8,450 bases of DNA from Methanomicrobiales archaeon (lineage in GTDB: Archaea > Halobacteriota > Methanomicrobia > Methanomicrobiales > Methanoculleaceae): NCBI GenBank assembly GCA_012510335.1, contig JAAZIF010000259.1, positions 1 through 8,450 of the forward strand, in the 5' to 3' direction. The notes below the pieces were generated by a model that saw only the letters and a list, made by a program, of their open reading frames with translations, made no database searches and was not told where the DNA came from. This document shows, piece after piece, positions 1-6,592 of this stretch. Both the position numbers and the translations under genes were made by a program. The stretch's first letter is position 1, and the number at the start of each line of letters is the position of its first letter.

Positions 1-2138
1 CAAAAGCCCGGGAATTCGCGATCACCGGGACTGTCAGGAACCTCGGGAGCGAGGTTCTGATACATGCGTTCGGGGATCGCTTTGAAGAGTTTCTGGAGGC
101 GGTCTCACGCGGGACGCCGCTGTCCCGGATAGACTCCATCAAAATCGAGGATCTGCGCGGAGATCCCCCAGATACATTTACCATCCTTGAGAGCGGTTCA
201 GGGAGCCTCTCGGGGTTCATCCCGGCCGATGTCGCCATCTGCGATGACTGCATCGCTGATATCTTCAGGCCCGGAGGGAGATACGAGGGTTACTGGGCCA
301 CCTCCTGCGTCAACTGCGGCCCGCGATACAGCATCATCAGCACCATACCCTACGACCGGGAGCGGACCTCGATGGAGAGGTTCCCCATGTGCGATGCCTG
401 CAGGAACGAGTATGCCGACCCGTCATGCCGGCGCCACCACGCCCAGACGATCGCATGCGCGGTCTGCGGCCCCCGCCTTGCCCTGTTTTGGGCCGACGGG
501 ACTCCGATTGCGGCAAAAGATCCGATCAGGGAGACTGCAGCCCTCCTCGACGCAGGTTCGATCGTCGCCATCCGCGGGATAGGAGGGTTTCACATCGCCT
601 GCATCGAGGAGGCAGCGGGCGAGCTGAAACGCCGCCTGGGCCGGAGTGAGCAGCCGTTCGCGGTGATGGCAACCCCGGAAGAGGTGGAGCGGATCGCGGT
701 GATATCGGACGATGACCGGCGGATCCTCCACTCCCGGGCCCGCCCGATAACGATCCTCAAGAAGCGGGATCCCCTCTCGCACCAGGCGCTATCGGGGCTC
801 CACACAATCGGGTGCATGCTCCCCTACACCGGGCTGCACCACCTCATCTTCGTAGACCTCTCCCACCATCTCCTGGTCATGACGAGCGCGAACCTCCCGG
901 GCTACCCGATGATCACCGATCTTGCAGACGCCCTCGACCGCCTCTCGGGGGTGGTGGACTGCGTCCTCACCCACGACCGCCGGATCGTCAACAGGTGCGA
1001 CGACTCCGTCGTCAGGGATGGGTATATCATACGCCTCTCGCGGGGCCTCGCCCCGAAGCGGACCGCGATCGATCTCGGGGATAAGTGCATCCTCGGTCTC
1101 GGCCCTGAACTGAACGCGAACGCCTCCATATACCGGGAAGGGTTCTGCATAACATCGCCACATGTCGGGAACGTCAGGAACCCCCGGACCCTCGCATATC
1201 TGCAGGAGACGGTGGAGAGGCTCGGGAGGCTTATTGGCGCCCGCTGCGACGTGGTCGTCCACGACCTTCACCCGCAGTTCCTCTCGACCAGGTATGCGAG
1301 AGAGATCGCGGATGAGACCGGAGCAAAACTCCTCGCCGTCCAGCACCACCGGGCACACATAGCGGCCACGACCCGGGAGGAGTGCATCGGGATCGCGATC
1401 GACGGGGTTGGGTATGGCGACGACGGTACGGTCTGGGGCGGGGAGGTCTTTGCCGGGCAGGTTCCCCGCCTCGACCGGGTCGCCCACCTGGAGGTCGTCC
1501 CGATGCCTGGCGGGGATATCGCGACCAGGTATCCGGAGAGGATGCTCTATGGGATCCTGCCGGCGGACGGTATCCGCGATATGCTCGCATCAAGGGGATG
1601 GAGTGATATCGAACTTGGCGTCCTCTCCCGGCAGGTGGAACGGGGCATAAACGTCGCCGCCACATCGAGCACCGGCCGGGTGCTGGACGCCGCCGCGGCG
1701 CTCCTCGGTATATGCCGGGAACGGACGTATGATGGCGAACCGGCGATGAAACTCGAGTCTGCGGCGTATGCCGGGAGGGCGTCGGCCTGGGATCTCGAGT
1801 TCCTGCACGGCGGGGGGTGCGAGATCCTCTCGACGCGATCGATCCTCTCGGAGGCGTACAGGCGGTCTGCGGCCGGGGAGCAGGCCGGGGAGATCGCTGC
1901 ATCGGTCCAGTATAACATCGCGAGAGGCATCGCCGCTATGGCCATCCGGGCGGCTGAGGAGCGGGGGATCCCGCGGGTGGCGCTCTCGGGCGGGGTGGCC
2001 TACAACCGGGCGATCCGGGAGACGATCATGGGTGAGGTTCGCGCCGCCGGTCTCGAAATTATCATGAACCGGGAGTATCCCCTCGGGGACGGGTGCATCA
2101 GTTTTGGGCAGGTGGTCTACGGCGGTAGCGGTGAGTGA
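1..2138 (+). CDS. hypF: HypF, carbamoyltransferase for [NiFe]-hydrogenase maturation (5' partial)
   Basis: HypF uses carbamoyl phosphate and ATP to carbamoylate the C-terminal cysteine of HypE, the source of the cyanide ligands of [NiFe] hydrogenases (family knowledge). The frame is open from base 3 with no stop, giving 711 residues. The usual length is about 750, so only the extreme N-terminus is missing. Domains in order: the rest of the acylphosphatase domain (residues 1-60, with TVRN near residue 13; the catalytic-arginine loop is off the window); two zinc fingers of form Cx2C-x18-Cx2C (C80/C83/C102/C105 and C130/C133/C152/C155); a YrdC-like domain (about 172-350, with QPFAVM, MLPYTGLHH, VMTSAN and HDRRIVNRCDDSVVR); and a Kae1-like domain (about 360-711, with HHRAH at 448-452, DGVGYGDDG from 467, ALSGGV from 660 and GDG at 695). 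Some motif residues differ from the form I remember: RRHHAQ for RRFHAQ, QPFAVM for KPFAVM. It ends in TGA, and no terminator is evident downstream. Confidence 0.96.
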   Translation, partial: KAREFAITGTVRNLGSEVLIHAFGDRFEEFLEAVSRGTPLSRIDSIKIEDLRGDPPDTFTILESGSGSLSGFIPADVAICDDCIADIFRPGGRYEGYWATSCVNCGPRYSIISTIPYDRERTSMERFPMCDACRNEYADPSCRRHHAQTIACAVCGPRLALFWADGTPIAAKDPIRETAALLDAGSIVAIRGIGGFHIACIEEAAGELKRRLGRSEQPFAVMATPEEVERIAVISDDDRRILHSRARPITILKKRDPLSHQALSGLHTIGCMLPYTGLHHLIFVDLSHHLLVMTSANLPGYPMITDLADALDRLSGVVDCVLTHDRRIVNRCDDSVVRDGYIIRLSRGLAPKRTAIDLGDKCILGLGPELNANASIYREGFCITSPHVGNVRNPRTLAYLQETVERLGRLIGARCDVVVHDLHPQFLSTRYAREIADETGAKLLAVQHHRAHIAATTREECIGIAIDGVGYGDDGTVWGGEVFAGQVPRLDRVAHLEVVPMPGGDIATRYPERMLYGILPADGIRDMLASRGWSDIELGVLSRQVERGINVAATSSTGRVLDAAAALLGICRERTYDGEPAMKLESAAYAGRASAWDLEFLHGGGCEILSTRSILSEAYRRSAAGEQAGEIAASVQYNIARGIAAMAIRAAEERGIPRVALSGGVAYNRAIRETIMGEVRAAGLEIIMNREYPLGDGCISFGQVVYGGSGE

Positions 2139-2216
2139 GGGGGACTGGATCATCAGCCCACCCCTCCACAACGTTCATCAGCCAGACCGGCTACAGGTTC
2201 ATCCCACTGAGCGATC

Positions 2217-2222
2217 AGGAGG
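2217..2222 (+). promoter_or_regulatory. Shine-Dalgarno site for the small HEAT gene
   Basis: AGGAGG lies 7 nt before the GTG at 2230 and is a strong match to the archaeal anti-Shine-Dalgarno sequence. It fixes the GTG as the start codon and is the clearest ribosome binding site in the window. The genes at 5177 (-), 5390 and 7147 have no comparable site. Confidence 0.75.
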
Positions 2223-2229
2223 GTTCTGA

Positions 2230-2499
2230 GTGAAGAAAAGAGATATTGATGCCATGCGGAGGGCGCGTGATATCGACGGGCTGATCCGTGCGCTGGAGGA
2301 TCCAGACGGGGCCATGCGTCTGAACGCGGCCAAAGCCCTCGGATCTGCCGGTGACGAGAAGGCCATGGAGCCGCTGGAGCGTTTGAAGTTCTCAGACCCG
2401 GATCTCCACGTCCGGCGCGCCGCATCGCTTGCGCATACCCGGGTGGCGGAGAGGGTTGCAGCGAAGAAGGCGATCGAGGGGATGCGTCTGGAGAGATGA
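2230..2499 (+). CDS. small HEAT-like repeat protein (89 aa)
   Basis: Function unknown. The protein is short, charged and has no membrane segment, so it is probably cytoplasmic. Residues about 14-46 (IDGLIRALEDPD, then MRLNAAKALGSAGDEKA) and about 47-75 (MEPLERLKFSDPD, then VRRAASLAHTRV) each fit one unit of the PBS-lyase/HEAT-like repeat: a helix ending in a 'DPD' turn, then a helix starting (V/M)R..AA. Two units with a basic N-terminal cap (MKKRDIDAMRRARD) make a minimal solenoid, a type normally used for protein-protein binding. The GTG start is chosen from the AGGAGG 7 nt upstream. The gene lies 91 nt after hypF on the same strand with no clear promoter in the gap, so it may be read through from hypF. 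Its TGA is two bases from the stop codon of the convergent ATPase gene. A partner cannot be named from sequence. Confidence 0.85.
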   Translation: MKKRDIDAMRRARDIDGLIRALEDPDGAMRLNAAKALGSAGDEKAMEPLERLKFSDPDLHVRRAASLAHTRVAERVAAKKAIEGMRLER

Positions 2500-2501
2500 C
2501 C

Positions 2502-5177
2502 TCAGGCGCCTGCCTTCTCCCCCCGCATCCTGAGAACCTTGTAGGCCTCCCCCGCGATGAGGACCGGGAGCCCGAGGAGGGCGAGCAGCCCCCAGTCGGC
2601 GAGGGTCAGGGGTGCGGTCCCGAGGAACGCCTGGAAGACCGGGACGTAGACCACCAGCATCTGGAGGGCGAGACTCCCGAGGATGGCGTAGAACAGGGCC
2701 GGGTTTGAGAAGAACCCGACCCGGTGGAGCGGGAGCCTGAACGACCTGAAATTCAGGACGTTGTAGAGTTCAAATATGATCAACCCGGAGAAGGCCATCG
2801 TCCGCGCCCGGTCGAGATCGACGTCATAAAGCCCCCAGAATACGTAGAGAACCATCAGCCCGAGCCAGATCCCAATGGCGAGGATGACCGCAAGCGCCGT
2901 CCGCGTAAGGAACGGTTTCCCGGGATCGCGCGGCCGCTGCTGCATGGCGTCCCGCTCGGCAGGCTCCAGACCGAGCGCAAGGGCGGGCAGGCCGTCGGTG
3001 ATCAGGTTGATCCATAGGATCTGGACAGGTATGAGGACGAGCGGCAGCCCCATAAGCAGCCCGCCGACGATCGCGACGATCTCCCCGACGTTCGATGAGA
3101 GGAGGTAGCGGGTGAACCGGGCGATGTTGTCGTACTCCCGCCTCCCCTCCTCGACGCCGGCGACGATGCTCGCGAAGTTGTCGTCCACGAGAACCATATC
3201 GCTTGACTCCTTCGCGACGTCCGTCCCCTTGATCCCCATCGCGATCCCGATGCTCGCCTTCTTCAGCGCGGGGGCGTCGTTCACCCCGTCACCCGTCATG
3301 GCGATGACCGCCCGCTCCCTGGAGAGTACATCGATCACCCTGAGTTTGTGCTCGGCCGTGACCCGGGAGAGAACCTTCGTCGTCGAAAGCCGCTCCTCAA
3401 GTTCGTCATCGGTCAATGCTTCGAGATCCGCCCCGGTTAGCGCCCCCTCACCCGGGAGCCCGATATCCCGGGCGACGGCGGAGGCGGTCAGGGGGTTGTC
3501 CCCCGTGATCATGATCACATCGATGCCGGCGCTCCTGCAGAGCCGGATCGCCTCCGCCACCTCGGGGCGCGGGGGATCGCGGATCCCGGCAAACCCGATG
3601 TAGACCAGATCCTCCTCGACCATCTCCGCCGTCCGGGGAAGATCGGCCGGGAGCGGGCGGTATGCCGCCCCGAGCACACGGAGCCCTCCGGTTGCGTACC
3701 CGGCTATATCCTCGCGGATCCTCTCGCGGAGAACCCCGGTGAGCGCAACAACCTCCCCGTTCATAAGCACCCTTGATGACCGGGCAAGAAGCACCTCGGG
3801 TGCCCCCTTCACGTAGGCGATGTCCTCCTCCCCCTCGCGGTAGATTATCGTCATCCGCTTCCGGGTTGAGTTGAACGAGAACTCCTGGACCGCTTCAGGA
3901 GCATCCTCCCGGGAGAGACCTGCCTTTGCCGCCGCGACAATGAGCGCCCCCTCGGTAGGGGTGCCCAGGATCCGCCACTCACCCGACTCGTCCCGGGCCG
4001 TGATCGCATGGTTGCAGAGGAGGGCCGCACGCAGGAACTGGCGGAGGCCCGGATCCTCGAGAGGATCGAGGGCGCTCCCATCGTGGAGGAACTCCCCTTC
4101 AGGGGCGTAGCCGGCCCCGGTCACCGTCACCTCGCCGTCCGGCGTCCTCACCCGGACGACCGTCATCTCGTTCCTGGTGAGCGTCCCGGTCTTGTCCGTG
4201 CAGATGACCGAGACCGCACCGAGGGTCTCCGAGGCTGAGAGACGGCGGATCAGGCAGTTTCGCTTCAGCATGTTCTTGATCCCGATGGCGAGCGTCAGCG
4301 TCACGACCGCCGGGAGCCCCTCAGGGATCACCGCAACCGCGAGCGAGACCCCGATGAGGAACATCTCCAGGAACTCCCGGTGCTGGAGGATGCCGACGGC
4401 GATCGCGAGAACCGCGATGCCGATGGCGATCAGCCCGATGTCGCGGCCGAGTATATCCATCTGCCTCGATAGGGGCGTTGCCTCGGCCCTGACAGACTGG
4501 GAGAGCCCGGCTATCAGCCCGAACTCCGTCTTCATCCCGGTGGCGACGACCACGCCCCGCCCCCGGCCGTTGACGACCGTCGTGCCCGCAAACGCCATGC
4601 TGCTCCGCTCGGCAAGAGTGGTTCCGGGCGGGAGCTGGCCCGGTGCCTTGTTGACGGGTGTCGACTCGCCCGTCAGCGGCGCCTCATCGATCTCAAGCGA
4701 CGTCGCCTCGATGATAGAGAGGTCGGCGGGCACCCGATCCCCCATATCGAGGACGACTATATCCCCCGGCACGATGCCGGATGCATCGATCTCCTGCTGC
4801 TCCCCGTCGCGGACGACCACGGCCCGCTGGACGAGCATCTGCCGCAGAGCCTCGATCGCCTCCCCGGCCTGCCACTCCTGGGAGTACCCGAGTATGGCGT
4901 TTAAGACGACGATTATGAGGATGGCGGCGGCGTCCTGGGGTTCGCCGACGAGGAACGAGACTGCCGCCGCAACGATCAGGATGACGATCAGTATACTCGC
5001 AAACTGGCGCAGAAATACCTGGAGACGCGTATCCCGCTCCTCCTCCTGGAGGACGTTCTCACCGTAGCGCTTCAGCCGCGCCTCTGCCTCCCCCGGAGAG
5101 AGGCCGGACGGGCCGGTGCCGAGCTCCTGAAGGATCTCCTCCGGTGCGAGGCTCCACCAGTCTGGCGGCGAGAGCAT
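2502..5177 (-). CDS. P-type cation-transporting ATPase, P2A (SERCA-like) type, probable Ca2+ pump
   Basis: An 891-residue membrane pump that couples ATP hydrolysis to cation transport; full length for the family. The N-terminal cation-ATPase domain (about 5-75) begins WWSLAPEEILQELG. Motifs: TGES 169-172 (actuator dephosphorylation loop); phosphorylation site DKTGT with D328; KGAP with K457 in the nucleotide-binding domain; TGD 558-560; TGDGVNDAP from 628. About ten helices are expected: pairs near 55-100 and 245-300, then six from about 690 to 880. Residues matching SERCA calcium ligands are present: VAVIPEGLP (E286) in M4, N696 and E699 in M5, N724/T727/D728 in M6 and E803 (FELYNVLN) in M8. 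Both calcium sites therefore look intact, which favours Ca2+ over Na+ or Mn2+, though ion choice is inferred. The ATG at 5177 has no Shine-Dalgarno site but has a T-rich TATA-like box about 27 nt upstream, suggesting a leaderless mRNA. Confidence 0.95.
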   Translation of the reverse strand: MLSPPDWWSLAPEEILQELGTGPSGLSPGEAEARLKRYGENVLQEEERDTRLQVFLRQFASILIVILIVAAAVSFLVGEPQDAAAILIIVVLNAILGYSQEWQAGEAIEALRQMLVQRAVVVRDGEQQEIDASGIVPGDIVVLDMGDRVPADLSIIEATSLEIDEAPLTGESTPVNKAPGQLPPGTTLAERSSMAFAGTTVVNGRGRGVVVATGMKTEFGLIAGLSQSVRAEATPLSRQMDILGRDIGLIAIGIAVLAIAVGILQHREFLEMFLIGVSLAVAVIPEGLPAVVTLTLAIGIKNMLKRNCLIRRLSASETLGAVSVICTDKTGTLTRNEMTVVRVRTPDGEVTVTGAGYAPEGEFLHDGSALDPLEDPGLRQFLRAALLCNHAITARDESGEWRILGTPTEGALIVAAAKAGLSREDAPEAVQEFSFNSTRKRMTIIYREGEEDIAYVKGAPEVLLARSSRVLMNGEVVALTGVLRERIREDIAGYATGGLRVLGAAYRPLPADLPRTAEMVEEDLVYIGFAGIRDPPRPEVAEAIRLCRSAGIDVIMITGDNPLTASAVARDIGLPGEGALTGADLEALTDDELEERLSTTKVLSRVTAEHKLRVIDVLSRERAVIAMTGDGVNDAPALKKASIGIAMGIKGTDVAKESSDMVLVDDNFASIVAGVEEGRREYDNIARFTRYLLSSNVGEIVAIVGGLLMGLPLVLIPVQILWINLITDGLPALALGLEPAERDAMQQRPRDPGKPFLTRTALAVILAIGIWLGLMVLYVFWGLYDVDLDRARTMAFSGLIIFELYNVLNFRSFRLPLHRVGFFSNPALFYAILGSLALQMLVVYVPVFQAFLGTAPLTLADWGLLALLGLPVLIAGEAYKVLRMRGEKAGA

Positions 5178-5196
5178 ACCAGAGAGTGTGGCGGGA

Positions 5197-5334
5197 ATGC
5201 ATAAAAATCCAGAGGATATCCTCCGTCAGCATTATACCGGATCGATCCCGATCAGGGGCCGCTGGAGGAATCTGGACGATATCCCGGCGTTCGTCGAAGC
5301 GTCGCTTGAGAAGCTCAAAGCGGTGCCAGGGTGA
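5197..5334 (+). CDS. candidate 45-aa small protein, unknown function
   Basis: An ATG at 5197 opens a frame of 45 codons ending in TGA at 5332-5334, within the divergent gap between the ATPase and the membrane HEAT gene. The product starts MHKNPEDILRQHY, continues GSIPIRGRWRNLDDIPAFVE and ends ASLEKLKAVPG. It looks like a compact soluble peptide: an acidic/basic N-terminal helix, a central W/R-rich segment and an amphipathic C-terminal helix. About two thirds of its codons end in G or C, in keeping with nearby genes. No good Shine-Dalgarno site precedes it; an in-frame GTG at 5188 is an alternative start. Against it: 45 open codons can occur by chance in GC-rich DNA, and it overlaps the ATPase promoter. 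I do not recognise the family. It may be a real small gene, or a remnant. Confidence 0.45.
   Translation: MHKNPEDILRQHYTGSIPIRGRWRNLDDIPAFVEASLEKLKAVPG
5201..5210 (-). promoter_or_regulatory. putative TATA box of the ATPase gene
   Basis: Read on the minus strand this is GGATTTTTAT, the most AT-rich stretch close to the ATPase start. Its centre is about 27 nt upstream of the ATG at 5177, the usual archaeal TATA-to-start-site distance. That would put transcription start at or near the A of the ATG (leaderless). The TFB-recognition element beside it is not a clear match, so this is a positional call. Confidence 0.4.
5212..5223. other. 12-nt perfect palindrome next to the ATPase promoter (possible operator)
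   Basis: GAGGATATCCTC is its own reverse complement. It lies directly upstream of the TATA-like box of the minus-strand ATPase gene, about 35-46 nt before its ATG, where an archaeal regulator could block or assist TFB/TBP binding. It also falls within the candidate small ORF. One or two 12-nt perfect palindromes are expected by chance in a window this long, so only its position makes it notable. Confidence 0.2.
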
Positions 5335-5347
5335 CCGGCCCGCCCTC

Positions 5348-5361
5348 ACAAATCATTTTAT
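5348..5361 (+). promoter_or_regulatory. putative BRE/TATA promoter of the membrane HEAT gene
   Basis: ACAAAT (5348-5353) resembles the archaeal TFB-recognition element and is followed by ATTTTAT, a TATA-like box centred near 5358. The expected transcription start is about 27 nt downstream, near 5385, only a few bases before the ATG at 5390. That implies a leaderless or nearly leaderless mRNA and agrees with the lack of a Shine-Dalgarno site there. It supports the 5390 start over longer in-frame starts. Confidence 0.55.
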
Positions 5362-5389
5362 CGATACGGCCCGCACAATCTCTTTCAGA

Positions 5390-6592
5390 ATGAGGTTCGC
5401 AGAACCGGTGTGGAGCGGGCTTGCGATCATCACCCTGGTCGTAGGATTCTCGGCTCTTTTCCTGACCACGGGAACCACGTATACCGACGCCTTCTACCTG
5501 GCGCTCATACTGACCGCGTTCTGGTACCGCAGGCATGCTGTATACGCAGGAATCCTGCTCGCGGCGCTCCACGTCGGCCTCGATTACCCCCCGGGGCCCG
5601 GCGCCCTCGTGCGTGCGGCGTTCTTCATAGCCATCGCCTATCTCCTCGGCTACCTCTTTGATGCCGTGGAAGAGCGGCCAGGAGCCCGGCATCTCCGCAT
5701 CAGCGAGCCCGGGCTTGCCGCGTGCGACCGTGACACGATGAGGCTGATCGCCAGATTATCGAGCCGGGATCCGGAGACCCGCTACCATGCGGCCGGATGC
5801 CTCGGCGATGCCCGGGAGACCGCCGCGGTTGAGCCGCTCGCGGCCCTCCTCGCGGATCCGGAGAGCGGGGTGCGCTGGAAAGCGGCGGAGGCGCTCGGTA
5901 AGCTGGGCTCCCCGGCAGTCGGGCCGCTCGCCGCGAGCCTGAAGAACGGGAACGTTGATGTCAGGTGGATGGCCGCGGTTGCCCTCGGGGACATAGCAGA
6001 CCCTGCCGCGATCCCGGCGCTTGCAGAGGCGCTCAACGACGAAGATGCCTATGTCAGGAGCAGGAGTGCCCTCGCGCTCGCTGCCATAGGAAAACCCACG
6101 GAGGAGATGCTCATTACGAGCCTCTCGACCGGGAGCGAGAGGGTCCGGTGGGGTGCGGCGCTGGCTCTCGGCAGGATTGGTGGGGCGGAGGCCATCGGCG
6201 CTCTAATCGGTGCGCTCCATGACCCCGGGGAGGATGTGCGGCGGCGGGCAGTGAGTGCGCTCAGGGATGCCGGGGAGGAGGCTGTCCCGGCACTTGTTGA
6301 AGCGCTCAGGGCCGGAGATCCGGACACCCGGCAGGGTGTGACCGCCGCCCTCAGCCAGATCGGCAAACCCGCTGTCTCCGCGCTCATTGAGGCGCTTCAG
6401 GCCGGCGAAGACCCGGAGGTCTGCATCGGAGCGGCCCTTGCTCTCGGGAGGATCGGCGACCCTGCAGCGGTCGACGCCCTGATCGGGGCACTGAATTCCG
6501 ACGAGGAGGGTCTACGGCTGGCTGCCCGGGAGGCGCTCGGGGGTATCAGAAAGCATAACTTGGGTGAGGGAACACCAGAGCTACATGACTGA
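5390..6592 (+). CDS. four-helix membrane protein with cytoplasmic HEAT-like repeat domain
   Basis: A 400-residue protein of unknown function. Residues 1-92 form a membrane module with about four helices (roughly 9-27, 31-46, 50-64, 73-91). The charged WYRRH loop after helix 2 and the basic/acidic tail after helix 4 indicate both ends are cytoplasmic. The module resembles, from memory, N-terminal four-helix regions of archaeal sensor kinases, but no kinase or PAS domain follows. Instead about nine HEAT/PBS-lyase-like units of 30-31 residues run from about 114 to 387, with regular cores such as VRWKAAEALGKLG (161), VRWMAAVALGDI (191), VRWGAALALGRIG (252) and CIGAALALGRIG (345). Such solenoids usually bind proteins; a lyase role is unlikely. 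The ATG at 5390 is chosen because upstream in-frame sequence is not protein-like and a BRE/TATA site fits it. The stop overlaps the next gene's start by 8 nt, so the two are probably co-translated. Confidence 0.9.
   Translation: MRFAEPVWSGLAIITLVVGFSALFLTTGTTYTDAFYLALILTAFWYRRHAVYAGILLAALHVGLDYPPGPGALVRAAFFIAIAYLLGYLFDAVEERPGARHLRISEPGLAACDRDTMRLIARLSSRDPETRYHAAGCLGDARETAAVEPLAALLADPESGVRWKAAEALGKLGSPAVGPLAASLKNGNVDVRWMAAVALGDIADPAAIPALAEALNDEDAYVRSRSALALAAIGKPTEEMLITSLSTGSERVRWGAALALGRIGGAEAIGALIGALHDPGEDVRRRAVSALRDAGEEAVPALVEALRAGDPDTRQGVTAALSQIGKPAVSALIEALQAGEDPEVCIGAALALGRIGDPAAVDALIGALNSDEEGLRLAAREALGGIRKHNLGEGTPELHD

Noticed and set aside
789..2171. Long minus-strand open frames opposite hypF (789-1487, 1231-1902, 1590-2171)
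   Set aside because: They mirror the biased codon use of hypF, are rich in R, P, G and S, overlap each other and resemble no family. hypF on the plus strand explains the region fully.
2131..2229. 32-codon frame starting with a GTG overlapping the hypF stop and ending directly before the small HEAT start
   Set aside because: It fills the gap exactly, but the product (rich in H, P, R and Q) is not protein-like, there is no ribosome binding site, and an open run this short is expected by chance. The AGGAGG inside it serves the next gene.
2139..2229. Search for a terminator or promoter between hypF and the small HEAT gene
   Set aside because: No T-run, stable hairpin or convincing TATA box is visible; only the Shine-Dalgarno site at 2217-2222 can be supported.
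4177..5067. 296-codon plus-strand open frame opposite the ATPase, and a 163-codon one at 3112-3603
   Set aside because: Composition is serine/arginine/isoleucine-rich as expected of antisense frames in GC-rich DNA, with no domain-like pattern. The ATPase accounts for all of it.
5144..5389. Extending the membrane HEAT protein upstream to an ATG at 5144 (82 extra residues)
   Set aside because: The added residues are arginine/serine-rich and not protein-like, they would overlap the ATPase start, and a BRE/TATA site just before 5390 fits the shorter form.
6564..6584. GTG at 6564 as start of the soluble HEAT protein
   Set aside because: It adds only seven residues, has no ribosome binding site and overlaps more of the upstream gene; the ATG at 6585 in the ATGACTGA overlap is more typical.
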